Below are positions 1-12,699 of a DNA stretch of 64,000 nt, piece by piece. Position numbers and translations under genes: made by a program. Within the stretch, counting starts at the first letter, position 1. Each line of letters begins with the position of its first letter. A model generated the notes under the pieces. The model was not told where the DNA came from and did not search any database. It saw only the letters and a program-made list of their open reading frames with translations. The DNA is from Ascaris suum (Eukaryota > Nematoda > Chromadorea > Rhabditida > Ascarididae), in NCBI GenBank assembly GCA_013433145.1, contig CM024171.1:5015065-5079064 (forward strand). Reading direction: 5' to 3'.

Positions 1-2927
1 AAGCAATATGATACCACTTCCGATAACGGGCTCCTCCACTACAATCAATCTCAGTCTTTCATGTTCAATGGATCCAATAAATTTAATGAATATTCTCCTT
101 TAGCTTATTTTGCCGTCTTCTTTCACAAGCTCTTAAGTAATGGACAAATAAAAAAACAGAATTAAATTACATTACTGTTAAGTTTGCCCATACGATCGGA
201 GAATGTTTCTAAGAAGGAGAATATTCTTTAAGTCTCTATTTCTCAACCAACAATTAATTTCAGTGGGGACTTCGAAGGCAATTGAATGTACGGATGGGAC
301 CTCATCCGACCGATCTTGTAAAGGAAATCGAAGAGAACAACCAGCGGACACTCAACGGGAAAATACCTAAGGAATTCTAGTCAGTTATCTACAACTGTAA
401 TATTTTTGTTTTCTGATAAGGTTGAACTGTCACATTGTTTTTGGATTTCTTAGTTATCGCGATTGTCTTTTAAAAGACCATTATCTCTTCTCATCCCGCC
501 CCTCTTCTTCCCACCTCCTCTCTCCCTTTGATGGCCGTCACATATATCATTGGGCAAACACCTTTCGAAATGACGTCATACGATTATTCATAACAAGAGC
601 AAATGAAACGTCATTCATCGCACCATGAGCTATCCCAATAGTTCCCTCCATTGCTTCCAATCAATGGAAGGAGGGGGGGGGGGGTGAGACGAGGGAAGCG
701 GGTGGGATGACTGCAAATTTCAGCTCTTAAATGACGAATAACCCACCATCGGGACGAATCGAAAGTTAAAAACTCACTTCACAGAAATGCAAATCGGTGC
801 GTTCTCCGCCTCTGAAAACCAATGATGACACCGTTCTTAAATTGTAATTCTGCAGCGTCAGAAACGATCTCTGGCAAAATGGCAGTTCGAAATCTGCAGT
901 TCCGCAAACACTTTTATCCGAAGTTTCCGACTAGCGGGCAAGCAGTGAAAAATGGTAAAGCCTAAACGGAAAGCATCACTACATAAAACTTTCTGAAACT
1001 TTATAACATGCCAGTTTGTGGTTCAAATCGCCTGACCTAACAAAATGCTATGTATCTGCTCATGGCTTACCGCTTTTTGCAGAATACCTACGACTGGTCT
1101 GTGCCACGTAACAATTAAGCAATTTTGATTTCCAGATAAAATATATGCCTCCAACTTGGAATAACAAAATTGAGTGCTTTGATCTTCACATGCATGACGT
1201 TAACCAGGTGAACGCTAGTGGGAGACTAGCTTCATCCACAGTGCAGGTCCACTGCATCCACTTTGCTCATGACCTCTGTACCTCCTCGGATGTGTTCAGC
1301 GACACTCCGAAGGATACTGCACTTCCTACCAGTCTCGCTAATAGATTTCAAAAACACCCGTATATGAAACTATAATAAACGACTCCCTTCCTGATGATCA
1401 ATCACTCCTTACACCTGTAGTGCCATTTTATCAGGACCTGATAAACTATATCAAACCTTGTCAAGTACGTCTGCAAACATATCATCTGCGAGTACGCTTT
1501 CTACGCTTTCAGATGACAAACCTAAACGTCATAGAATTGCCATTTACAAGAAATTAAAAGCTAATGTCTACTCTATCAGCGGGATGGTACTTCATCAGAG
1601 TACGGCAGATTACAAGTTGCACGAAATTTTTAGCGAACGCACTGCTTCCCACTTTCAATCCAACACTCTCGTATAACGCCATCAATCAAACAACCTTCAT
1701 ATTCCTGACACATGAAATTCCGCAATCTTTTAACTTCCACGAATTCTAGTTATCGATGCCTATTTACTCTCACATAGCACATGTTGTCTGTTCGCAAATA
1801 TTAAGTGAGGAGACTGGACTCATAAAACTCATCAGAAAACGCTTTATCAACTGTTATTGAGAATAATCTTCAATAATTCCATCTCCCTCCTCCTCTCTCT
1901 TTAAAAAAAGCCTTAACTCAATGCGTGTCACCTCCCCACTTTAATTCGCTTTTCAGTTAATCAGCGCCTTGTTGCATTTTGGGCAAAAAATATTTCCCAA
2001 ACTAAATCAACAAGTATTTATTATTCCAAATCGGCAGACATCAGCTAATGAGACCAAACGAAAACGAAATGAAACAAAGGAGCCAACAACGCTTATTGCG
2101 CAGCACAAAATCGATGACTGCCTTATCAAAAGTATTCACTTGAGAACTCCCACCATACAACAATAAAAAAGTGAAAAAGAAATAAAATACACGAACCAAG
2201 CAGGTGTTGGGAGATGAAGAGGCACAAAGCGAAAGCTTCAGCAACAAAACATCAAAACGAAAGCCTTAGATGGCTAAACTGTCGAAGCATTTTTCTTCCA
2301 ATTTAATTCGAATTACATTACTTGTTTTAAAGACATCATATCCCTGCCATAAAACAGCCTCTTAGAAAACCACCCCCACTTCTTCCCTTGAAAGTGACGT
2401 CATCCTATTTATCTGCAGTCCTTATAGCTGAAAAAAATTGAGTTGGACCCCACTTGCATAAAGAAATGAACCAGAAACGAGTGCTAAAAAATCACTCTTC
2501 ACAAATATCCACGTATTCAAAGCAATAAAATCCACCTTAGAAATACGCAGCTGCGAGAGATGTAAACTGAATACACCCGGAAAAAACACAGTGCCCAAGT
2601 TGCAAGTTTACAATACATTCAAAATAGAAACTAACTCAACAACGGCTTCACTAAAGGGGACTAAATCATCCTCCACTACCTCTCCTTTGCCCCCACTCCC
2701 CCGCCCCCGACCAAGACATTTCTTCCCTCTACTTTTATGTAGTCTTCGACCCCCTCCTGCTCACGCAAGCAAAAGAGTCCCTCCTCTTCCTTCCTCTAAT
2801 GATGCACCTCCTTTCCACTCTCAATACCTGGAAATTCTGGACTCTAAGCCGAAACTCCTTCCTCCTTGTCCATTCTCCTCCCCACCTTTCCCAACATCCA
2901 CGTGTGTCAAAAACGTGCGAGTCCGAG
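1..2927. other. Gene-free region downstream of RNPS1
   Basis: No exon with convincing codon structure or recognisable domain was found on either strand. The short ORFs here (longest near 2591-2977) are low-complexity Pro/Ser-rich readings, one of them antisense to the RNPS1 terminal exon. A run of about 13 G lies near 670. The 3' untranslated region of the minus-strand RNPS1 gene must lie just left of 2928, but no exact AATAAA was seen on the minus strand close to the stop codon; an ATAAAT variant lies near 2408. Confidence 0.5.
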
Positions 2928-5900
2928 TTACGAGCGACTTCTCCGGCGACGTGGACTGCGACTACGTGAACGGTTGAAACGACTCGGACCCAGCGGTGCC
3001 ATATTAGCGCCAGTTCCACGACCACCGCGAGGTGGGCTACGATAGCGACGTGGAGATCCTCCACGATATCTGAAACAACCATAGCAAAGGCAGAGCGATA
3101 AAATCACATAACGATACACAAAAACCATAATAGCAACAATCACATAACGAATCACTAATGATTAAAGCAGTTAGCTATAAATCACAGAAGCCAAACTCTA
3201 CAGATAACAAGTTTTCTATCACAAAAGGTCGGCCACACAAACAAAAATTAGTGTTCCATTACAAGAGCAAACTAAGACCTTTCCGGGTATCGGTTAGACA
3301 ACGGCGCAGTTAAGTTCAAAGTTTTAATGGAAGTGTCTCCCAGCCTATCTGAGTAAAACTTTGAAAGATATAACGGAAGAATTAATGAAATATTACTGCG
3401 CAAGTTAAGTTGTGACCTGCTAAAGATAATACCCACCTTTCCATAAGAATTATTTGGACAGCATAGAAGATGTGAAAGTGCGAGAACTCGTCTATTATCG
3501 ATTACTTTATGACTTGTCTTACACTTCAACATCAGCACACATCATTAGTGACAAGCAATATAAATGGGAAGCGTGACGACATACATTTTTTACGATATGC
3601 GCTGTTCAGAACAAGGTTACTTCTTCTAGCCTCAACGAGAAAAGATCCCATCCGAAGGAAACATACCTAGGCGGCGATAAGACCCTTCTTCCCCCGCCGT
3701 TGCTAATCGCAGTACGTGGCTGATGAGTCAGCTCACATGTTATCTCTTGTCCATCAATTTGTCCACCGTCCATGTGCTTAAGCGCCTTATCTGCATCGTC
3801 GGCCGATTCGAACTCCACATACCCATAGCCTAAAACTCATTACTACCATCATAAATGTTTCCTGCAACATCAGTTTAGAATTAGCAATCCACCTCTCCTC
3901 ATCCCTCTCGTCCTCTCCATTTATTTAAATCGAAACGAAATGAGAACCTCACAATTCTGGCACGCAGCAAACTATGCGTAATCATTATCAACGTTCGAGA
4001 ATGAAGCTAGAAGTTATTTAGACATAAGCGATATTACTTCTCGAACCTCATCAAACACAATAAACAAAATAGAATGGTGGAAGGCGTAAATTATTCCTTA
4101 AAAAGAAGAAACGGCCATTGATATCACGCCCTCCCCTACCCAACTACGAATCTGAGACGAGCTGGGTAACACTGGAACTGCAAAAACAGGTCCACACTAA
4201 AACATGGAAGTCAAAAGTTCTATGCAATGCTGCGAATGACTTTTATCACAGCATGTGCCTTCCCATGCGCATCTCGCAGCTTCTACAAAAACGGATCATT
4301 GTTGTCATAAAAATGCATTCTTTAACGTCATGCCGGAGCGTGCCGCCTATACCCTGTTTCAATTCAACAGTCAAAAAAGATGTGACATAAAATGTGATAA
4401 ATGATCCATACTAAGAATTGCTCTCCCAAGCCAATTCCATCAAGGACTTGTGGAGTTGCTGATTGGATTAGCAAACACAATAACGGTCACTGTATGACTG
4501 CCTTCGTCAACTAACGCGTTGACTCGCATCAGTTTATCGAGTGCGCTTTCTTATTTCCTTGACGAATCGGCCGAAATTTACTGGTTATTGTCCCAATGCC
4601 TGAAATGCTTACCTCTACCAAGATGAGTGTGCTGTCGGTCCATCGGCATTTCGCAACTTTTGAGGGCTCCATAAACGCCGAATATCTCGGCAAGATGCTC
4701 CTTGGTGACGTTGCGACTCAGATTTCGAACGCAGAGACGACGTGGTGGTGGAGTTGCTTTACGTGGCGGTGGTGAAGCCTACAAAAAACTTTTAATAGTC
4801 CTACTTCTTTTAAGACGGCACAACTTTAACAGACCGCTTCAGGTGCTATGGGTTAGATATTCTCGGTTAAGCTATAAAAATCAAACAGTTGCGACAGTTA
4901 AAGACGGAAACTGCTCCCTTACACAGATCCCATCTTCCTATGCAGAGTCCAGTTCTTTTCCCTGAGACAAGACAAATGCCAAGCTGCTGTGGTATTTCAA
5001 AATTTCAAAACCGCTATGCAAACTTTCATAACAACCCACAAGTCCCTTCCAGATACGTTACAACGTTCACAAAGGTACAATCTGTGTAAATCCATTGTGA
5101 GCAAACCGGAAACCCTATTATATACAAGCAATGAGCACACAACGCAATGCATTAAATACCTAAATACACACGAACGGCATAGGCAAAGAAGGCTCCTAGG
5201 GAGTTTAGCTTCTAAAGTCGCTCTGCCACTGTATTAAAAAGGTTACTTTTGATTGAATGAATAAACGGAAATGTGGAATGAGGAGGGGCCTTAAAGAAAT
5301 TAATTTATATAATACAATAAAGGTATGTCGAAATATATCAGCAATGACGATTAATAACTCTTCGGTCAAACAGTTTCTTATCAATGCTTTGAGCAAAGCT
5401 AACCGTGATAAGCTAATTATGCTATCTTGTCCGGGCAGAAAAAGGCCTTCTGAAGATAATCTCAGAAAGAATATCAGTTAAAACGCCCCTTCATTACAAC
5501 ATCGAGTAAACGAATGTTCACGCATCTACTGGTGAATAATTAATGCATCGACTATCAACTAATTAAGGCGCAGGTTCAGTTTGCTGCAATGATGGCGCAT
5601 CGTCTCACCTGCACAGAAATTCATAAAATTGAGGTGCGTGGAAGCAACGAGAGGGAAATGGACATCGCTTTAACCTTCCCCAGCCAATCGAGAATCCAAT
5701 GTTTGCAAAAAAGTCCCATCACCATATACATGTTGTAAATCCAACATTTCACGAAATTCAAAAATCGCCACATTTTTTCGCTATTCGATGTGGAGGATAA
5801 ATGATATTTTCTTCAAAGGTATAATACTTGCATAAAGCACGATGAAGGCGCAATAACCCGAAACAATGCTGCGGAATAAAAACGAAGAAGAGATCTCTCG

Positions 5901-8305
5901 TCTCAGCTCCCTTCAAGATGCATTTAACTAGACTGAATTTGTATTCTACTTACCATAAATGAACGCCACTTTTCAACTGCTCACTTGTCCCTCCTCTCCT
6001 CTACGTTCCTCTTAGAGTGGCCTAATCTCGAAACAGATGAGGCCTCACAACACTTCCCAACATCTTTCCCGATTTTTGCCAAAACACATCCTGCTTACGA
6101 TAATAGCAGTGAATGTTCTCAGGCAGTAACACTATGCAACAAATTGAGACACTGGCCACAACAGATAGTAAAAATGCCAACCTTACGGTCTTTTGAACGA
6201 GAGCGCTCGCGGCGGATGCGTTCACGACTTGTGCTTCGACCGCGTCGTTTCGGCGAGGGAGACCGACGCTTCGGGGAAGGCGAATCGCGTCGTCTTTTTG
6301 GTGACGGCGATACTCTGCGCTTTGGTGAGGGCGATCCCCTACGTTTCGGTGATGGCGATCCCCTTCGCTTTGGTGATGGAGGAGAGCGACGCTTCGGCGA
6401 GGGCGAAACGCGTCGACGCGGAGATGGTGAACTACGACGTCTGGGTGACGGAGTAGAACGACGGCGGCGGCGTTCCGGAGTCGGAGAGCGACGCGATGAG
6501 GCAATGGTCGCCTTTTCACCACGCTCTGCACGAGCAGGACCTCGTGGTGAGCGCGAACGCCTTATTGGGCTGCGGCCACGATCTGAAAGAGATGCGCTAA
6601 ATTCATTGATCGATGAGAGAAAGATGCGACAGGAATGAAAACGACAAGTTCGTCACTTAAACACCGCTGTAATTTAAAAATCCATGTACATTACAGACGT
6701 TTTCTAATTAAAGAAAGCCAAAAAAGAAAAGTGACTCAACTTGTATATTAAAGAAAGTATTGAAAATAAAAGCAGAAACCAACAATTGTTCAAGTCCTTG
6801 AGAGAACGAGGTGAGTGCAATTTTATTTGGGGTAAAAACAGACGAGCTCATTCCCTTCCAATTTTCAGGACCCCGCTGATTTTTTGGAAGGCCGAGAGGA
6901 GAGAGAAAGAGGTGCATTTGCTAAACCGCTGACCTCGAAAGTGAAACTTGCTCCAAAGAAGGCAATCCAGATTTTCAAGCATCTATTTTTTCCTCACTGG
7001 CTCATGAGGCTGAAGAAATTTGTTCTACCTGAATAGATGGATAGAGCCAACTATTGCCTTTAAGGTTGGTTTTCAAAACGAAGAGGTAAATCCGCCTTCC
7101 GAAAAGTTTTCAGAAGTAAACAAAAGCATCTTCAAGGAGGCGTGCAACCTTACCCACTCAAAGAAGTACGCAAGAGATATGCGAAGTTGGCACATTTCAA
7201 TAAGAAAGAGAACGTGAAATTTAAAATAATAAAAATGAAGTTATGAGATCAGATATCGCCCGAAATCATAGTCCAATGCACCGCCTCTCGACGATTCATG
7301 TATTGTTTTCGAAATTTGCTGTCTGTCGGTTCAGTCAGCTAGTGAGGATGAAGGGGCTCATCTATGGCAGAAAACCACTCTTAAAAGCATGCCTCATATG
7401 AAAATTTCCCGCACCTAGAAACACTCATAAAACATTGGGGAACACATAAGTAGTAAAGTTCACGGAAACACTTTCGTGACATGTTAGTGGACAAAAGGAA
7501 GCAAATATAATCCATTGCCAACTCTCTCTTATTTATATCGCACAAAAAAGACTTCCGAAGAAAATGACGCAGAAGTATCCTCATTTCTTCATAAAATTCA
7601 ATTTCATAGCAATGAATATATGGTGGATTTATTTATATTTTAGAGGACACATTCAATGATTTTTGATAAACTGCACGTGAACTAAATTAAATTATCTCGC
7701 ATAGACAATAAAGCATAGAAGACATCGAAAACGGATGAGGAATAGAGCGCAGAAGAGAATGAAAAAAAAAGATAAGAAGCTGATAATCTATGCGCTTTCA
7801 AGGAAAAAAAATGGAGAAAGAATTTGATACCAATAACAGGGCGGCCGAGATGGGTAAGATTGCATCCCGACGAAACATCATCTTATATAGAGCGACGACA
7901 CACTCTCCGGTCAATGAAACAAAGAAAATCGATTGCAGCATACGGAATCCAGTTTTTTTAAGGGAAATTTAGATCCGCTAGTATCGAATGGTGCTTCACC
8001 ACATCTATTCCAAATGATTCTGTTATGGGCCTTTTAACAGAGAGCAGTCACGCTGTTAAGAGAAAATAGAGGCCGGTCAACCGCAACAGACCTTTCGCCG
8101 ATGTGGTCTTCTTGGGCGAAGGCGAAAGAGAAGCCGACGACTCAGTACTGCTTGTAGTTCCCGATTCAGACGAAGAAGTGGAACTGCTCGATGACGAATC
8201 GGATGAGCCAGTCGAACTTCCCGAAGAAGAGCTCGACGTCGACTCTTGACGTTTTCGCACTACCTTTTCCTTGACATCCTTTTCCACAGTTTTTTCGTCC
8301 ACCAT
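2928..8305 (-). CDS. RNPS1: RNPS1 homologue, RNA-binding protein with Ser-rich/RS domains (exon junction complex / ASAP-PSAP component)
   Basis: Five exons on the minus strand: 8305-8092, 6582-6182, 4778-4613, 3829-3667 and 3069-2928. All phases join to a 361-aa protein (human RNPS1 is about 305 aa). Residues 1-71 are rich in Ser and acidic residues; residues 72-205 form an RS-type domain with repeated SPSPKRR-like units; one RRM spans about 219-295 with RNP2 LCVRNL (220-225) and RNP1 GYGYVEF (261-267), followed by KHMDGGQIDGQEI, which is diagnostic of RNPS1; the C-terminus is Arg/Ser-rich and ends RRRRSRS. The family joins the exon junction complex via ASAP/PSAP and acts in splicing and nonsense-mediated decay in the nucleus. 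The start is the first in-frame ATG, 13 nt after a CTTTCAG acceptor. The exon 2 donor (AAG/GTTGGC) is non-consensus but is the only one that keeps frame. The product call is secure; untranslated regions are not defined. Confidence 0.93.
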
Positions 8306-8318
8306 TGTTGCAAAATAT

Positions 8319-8325
8319 CTGAAAG
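8319..8325 (-). promoter_or_regulatory. Candidate trans-splice (or 5'UTR) acceptor of RNPS1
   Basis: On the minus strand CCTTTCAG ends at 8319, leaving 13 nt of leader before the ATG at 8305. This matches the nematode 3' splice consensus and the short leaders typical of spliced-leader addition. It could instead be the end of an ordinary 5'UTR intron; only transcript 5' ends would tell. Confidence 0.5.
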
Positions 8326-8419
8326 GAAAAAACGCGACCTTGACTAAATTCATATAAAATTCAAACGCAAATATTTTAAAGCATAATCTTTTGCGATAAT
8401 GCCATAACACTTAAGGCTC

Positions 8420-11400
8420 CGTGAAATATGTTTTATCAAGTCTTTACATTAGATCATTTGACTCTGAAGAAAGGTCCTCACAATGAATGTGAAGAATATT
8501 TTCATAAACACCTCCGAAGTGCAACTGTTTAAAAAACTTGTCGACTCAAATATGTAGTAGAGCACTGGCAATAGGGTTTTAAAAACTTTTCGCACGCTGA
8601 AACTTAACCGACTTTAGCCGAAAATTTTGCAGAAACCTTCGAAAGCGTGCAATTTATGGAAGGGATAATACAAAGTATAACAGAGGTATGAGGTGTGGTG
8701 ACAATCCAACACCTGAAAGGTAGACATGCTATTATTTGGAACTGATCAACAGCACAACAACTATAAAGCTAGCACAGAGCAGACGAGCTGCATTAGAGCG
8801 CTTCGAACAGCATGTGGACGCTCGATCGAGCTAACGAAATGAAGACACAAAACGTCCGAGCTGCACTGCTTGTGCGCATTTGCAAATGCATTGGCTTTCA
8901 TTATTCGCGGGAATATAATTATAAAAGCATCCGTTCCTATATAAAAGAACTGTGAGGTAAACAGTAAAGAGCAGACCTGGCCACATCTCCCCTAGCGAAC
9001 GGAAACTCTCTATCCCCGTCTTCCCCTATGAAGTCTGCCCCTTTCCATTAAAATAACCCCTTTTCTGCATTCGCCATCGCATTACTATTTCCTTCCTTCA
9101 ATCACTTTAACGCAGCAATGTTGGGCGAATGAAGAATTAATCGTTAAAGTACCTCATCGTAAATGCTTTCCGCCTCTCAGTTAATTCGTGTCCGATGCAT
9201 ACCGCTATTCAACATACTACTCTCTTCGCTAGAAGTGCTTATCAATCATAGCGATGATGTGTTATGGCTTCATTTCACATACTGCCGATGAAAAACGCAT
9301 AGTTGCTTAGCGACCGGATACGGAGGAGAGGAGACTGTGATATGATGTTTGGTTAAGCATGAGCTAAGCAATTGATATCGTACATATTTGAGTTCCACAA
9401 ACGACAACATGCTTTCATAAGAACTCAAGTGACAAAACCACTGAGAATGAGTATCGAAGTGGCGCCCAAACATGCGCACTGTCTACAAAACAAGTTACCG
9501 AATCAAAACGATGACGCCTAAAAGCAACCAACAAATAAGAGCGCTGAAATGCAAATACACGAGAAAATCAACAACACAACAACCCATCACGACGAAGCAA
9601 TCCACAACGTATAACGAGGATAGCATGTTGCAACTGGGTGAAATAAATTCAATTGTTTTTTCCTGTCAGTATGCGACATTCAAATAGTACGACTGAAGAA
9701 TTTTCGGCAAATTCTTTGTGGATTCTGACTTCTCCACCTCCGATCAAGCACGAGACAAAATTAAAATGTCTTCCCAAAGCAGTCTTAATTAACGATTCAA
9801 GAACACCGTATTCAGTAAGTCATTGTCGCATATCATCCTCTCGTCCTATGGCGGGAAAAGGGTAGATGAGCGGCACTCTCTTACAACGGCTTATTGCGAT
9901 CCTCTTACGAGGTGTCTTGCCCATCGTTTCAAGAAACTGCTAGCTAGTGCAATGTCCTGATAAGATGTTTCATAAAGAACAATTCTTGGACCTGAATTCT
10001 CTGAAATATACGACGACCCGCGCTCGATGAAAAATCGTTGCTTAAAGATGCGAATAAAACTCCCGCATCTACAACCGGTTACCGTAAGCAAGGTTTCTGT
10101 CTATTGTCCTTCATGGTGACGGAAATCTTTCACAGCTAAATAATGTCATTCATTTCACAAGGGGTCAAGGCGAAGATTTATGCAATAGTGGGCGCTGAGG
10201 GTTGGGTAGGAGCTGGATTCAGAGTTGATGCTTCCCTTCGCCTCTCCTCTATGATATGATGGATCATATCTTCTGCGGAGGCGGAGAGCTTCCTAGGCCA
10301 GCGATGTCAGGGATTATGCATTTTGGAAACCACTCAGAGAAGGCACGTGACTTCTGGAGCTGAGCGGAGGGGTGTCCTCTTGGGTAAAGAACGTTGCAAG
10401 ACGGGTGCGTTCATAATCTGCCTTCACTTCAGATAACAGTGGATAAGCAGTGTTTGCGAAGTTATCCTTTCGGCCTAACAACGTGCTCGAGCAACTCATT
10501 CAATACAGAAACTAGAAGCCAAAGTATGTGTTTCTGCCAGCCATGGTGGCATACTTGATTAGGTTTGTCTGATACAAGGTTTAAAAAAAACCGGCTGCGA
10601 AGGAATCGAGTTCGCTTAGGGGATGCTGCAAGGGGTGACTGTTGTAATGTTGCATTGTTTTCGAATAAACCGGAGGAGTGATGAGGAAAAAAGTGTGGAG
10701 GACGTTCGGTACTTGCGGAGCTCACTTTTTGTAACAAATATTGATTAAAAAAATGGAAACTGCGGATCCGAGACTATGAGCGGAAGCAATTCGACATATT
10801 ACTCCACTATTCTTCGCGCTGTCGTGATACCTGTAAAACCTGTCGAATATCACCAACGTTAACGAGAAGCTGAACAAAGTGGAAGAGGTTTGGCCCAGCA
10901 ACTAGCCCATTTCTGGAACAAGGACAAACTTTCGGTCAAACTTTCCTGAGCTGGCATTTCGAGTTCCATCAACGCCGTGAAATCCATTGAAATCGAATAT
11001 CTGTTCAGTGCGAAAGCAGTAACAGCAGACGAGCACCAGAACGGTCTCAATAATCGAACGTTATCCTCGTTACTTTTTTTTTCATTAACTGATTTGTTCC
11101 ATCGCATAAGACAGTAGCAAAAGCTTACCTTTATATCACATCACACATTTCATTTGTCAAGTGCACCATGCAAGCCAACCGGCTTTCAGCTTAATGTTCT
11201 CTGCCCCATGTTACTCTTACAGATTTTGCACAAGTAGTGGGTTCTTCTAGCACAGCCATGATGGCTAAAGTAATTATGCCGTTGAAGAATGAGTTCAACT
11301 TCCCTTCTGCACGTGCTTTAGCAGTTTTTGTAACTCACTATCCGCGAAATGATTAATTTCACTCCAGTAATATCCAGCCTTGAGGTTCTCGATTTTCTCT

Positions 11401-11759
11401 CGTTTATCTCTGCTGTATGACTCGAATGCCATGGTTTAGTACTCATTGAGAGATTGATAGGTCTTGCTTAAGAGGGTCTTACTCATCACCGGGATGTGCA
11501 TTCTGAATTTAGAAAACACCGAGTTGTTTAATAGTAGTGTTCAGAAAGAAGGGAGAGGGCAGCATGAAAGTAGTAGAAGGTGAAGAAAAACTGTTCTGAT
11601 ATTAAGTTTCCATTCGATAAATTAACCATTGACCAAGGAAAAGGCCTAGGTTCCTTGCGCCACATTCCAGCTTTATGCATTCTTTATCTATCACCAATTG
11701 CAGATCTGATTAACCTTAGCTCTCTGATGTGAACAGCAGCACTTGCAAAATATTGTTTT
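8420..11759. other. Gene-free region upstream of RNPS1
   Basis: Contains only short unsupported ORFs on both strands. The first few hundred bases should include the RNPS1 promoter, but no core element can be named from sequence. The stretch at 9.9-11.7 kb lies downstream (minus sense) of the reverse-transcriptase relic and may be more of the same decayed element; I could not recognise domains in it. Confidence 0.4.
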
Positions 11760-12699
11760 TTAGGAGGCAAATTCGCTGTACATTATTTCTAAGTGCTTCC
11801 CGATTTGACTAAAGTCCATGTAATCCATCACTAGCTGCCCATTTGAAGCCCTTTCCCTGTATAGTACCTGTACATCATCCACAAAGAAAACCATCTTCCC
11901 TTGCATTTCGATGCTAGTAAGCGAGGCGAAGAAAGAAGTAAACAGGAGAGCTGACAAAACGGATCCCTGGGAAGATCAGAATTTGCGAGTCTTTTATCGT
12001 AACAAACACCATTTATCACTGTAGTCGCGCATCTCCCAAAAAGCAAGTTATTGAAAAGTCCGATTGCTATATCATTGGGGTCAAGAGTGTTTGTAGTACC
12101 TTAACATAGATAGAGCCGTGATCGCCAAGCGATATATCAAACATGGCGAAGCTTTGCAGGAATTCTTCAACGATACACATATGCTCAGACAGTGGGAAGT
12201 CTAGTGTCATATTTTTGGGGGATTCTTGAGGTTTCTTCAGTTCAGAAAAACCCTTTAATGACTCTGCATCGCAATCTGAATTTATGTTGCCAATAGAAGT
12301 CAAGAGCACTTCAGAACTGCATTGTTCCAATAGAAGCTCGTCCCAACATTGTATAAGTTTTTCCGATCTGGCTGAAGATGGATTATAAAGAAGTTAGTAA
12401 CGTGTTATGGAAGCTAACCACTACTTGTTCATATTCTGTTACTTCTGCTGTAAGAGCATGCTTCACCTGTTTTGCATTTACACCCCCTTCGCCGAAAGCG
12501 ATGTTCCACCACCCCTTATCCCTCCCCTCCGATTATTCATCAAATTAAAGCCTCTAATATGAAACGAATGCAGTAAAGTGTGGCACCTGTCGACAGGTGT
12601 TTCGCAGATACCTGCAGAACGAAGTTCTTTCCTCTGGACAAAATATCTCAGCTCGGCAAATTTTCCAGTAGCGCAAGACCGTACGTTAAAAAACTGCAA
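11760..12699 (-). mobile_element. Degenerate non-LTR (LINE) retrotransposon: endonuclease start and reverse transcriptase fragments
   Basis: Minus strand. At 12699-12478 a reading begins with an endonuclease-like start: FNVRSCAT, then AGICET and VDR, then NNRRGG with a Gly-rich tail, the pattern seen at the N-terminus of LINE APE-type endonucleases. At about 12130-11760 a reverse transcriptase core follows: FGRCATTVINGV, then after a frameshift QGSVLSALLF (the PQGS..SP.LF motif) and FFVDDVQVLY (the [FY]xDD catalytic box, here FVDD). Only about 350 bp separates the endonuclease start from the RT core, so a large internal part is missing, and the RT is split between two frames with an upstream stop. 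It is a dead copy. The exact clade (CR1/jockey-like rather than RTE-1-like) is a guess. Confidence 0.7.

Noticed and set aside
2735..3155. Minus ORFs of 115 and 75 aa near the RNPS1 end
   Set aside because: One is a wrong frame of the terminal exon; the other is that exon plus read-through of the preceding intron.
5985..6638. Long plus-strand ORF (217 aa) and other ORFs over 6022-6531
   Set aside because: Antisense or out-of-frame shadows of the RNPS1 RS-domain exon; the repetitive SR coding DNA keeps all frames open.
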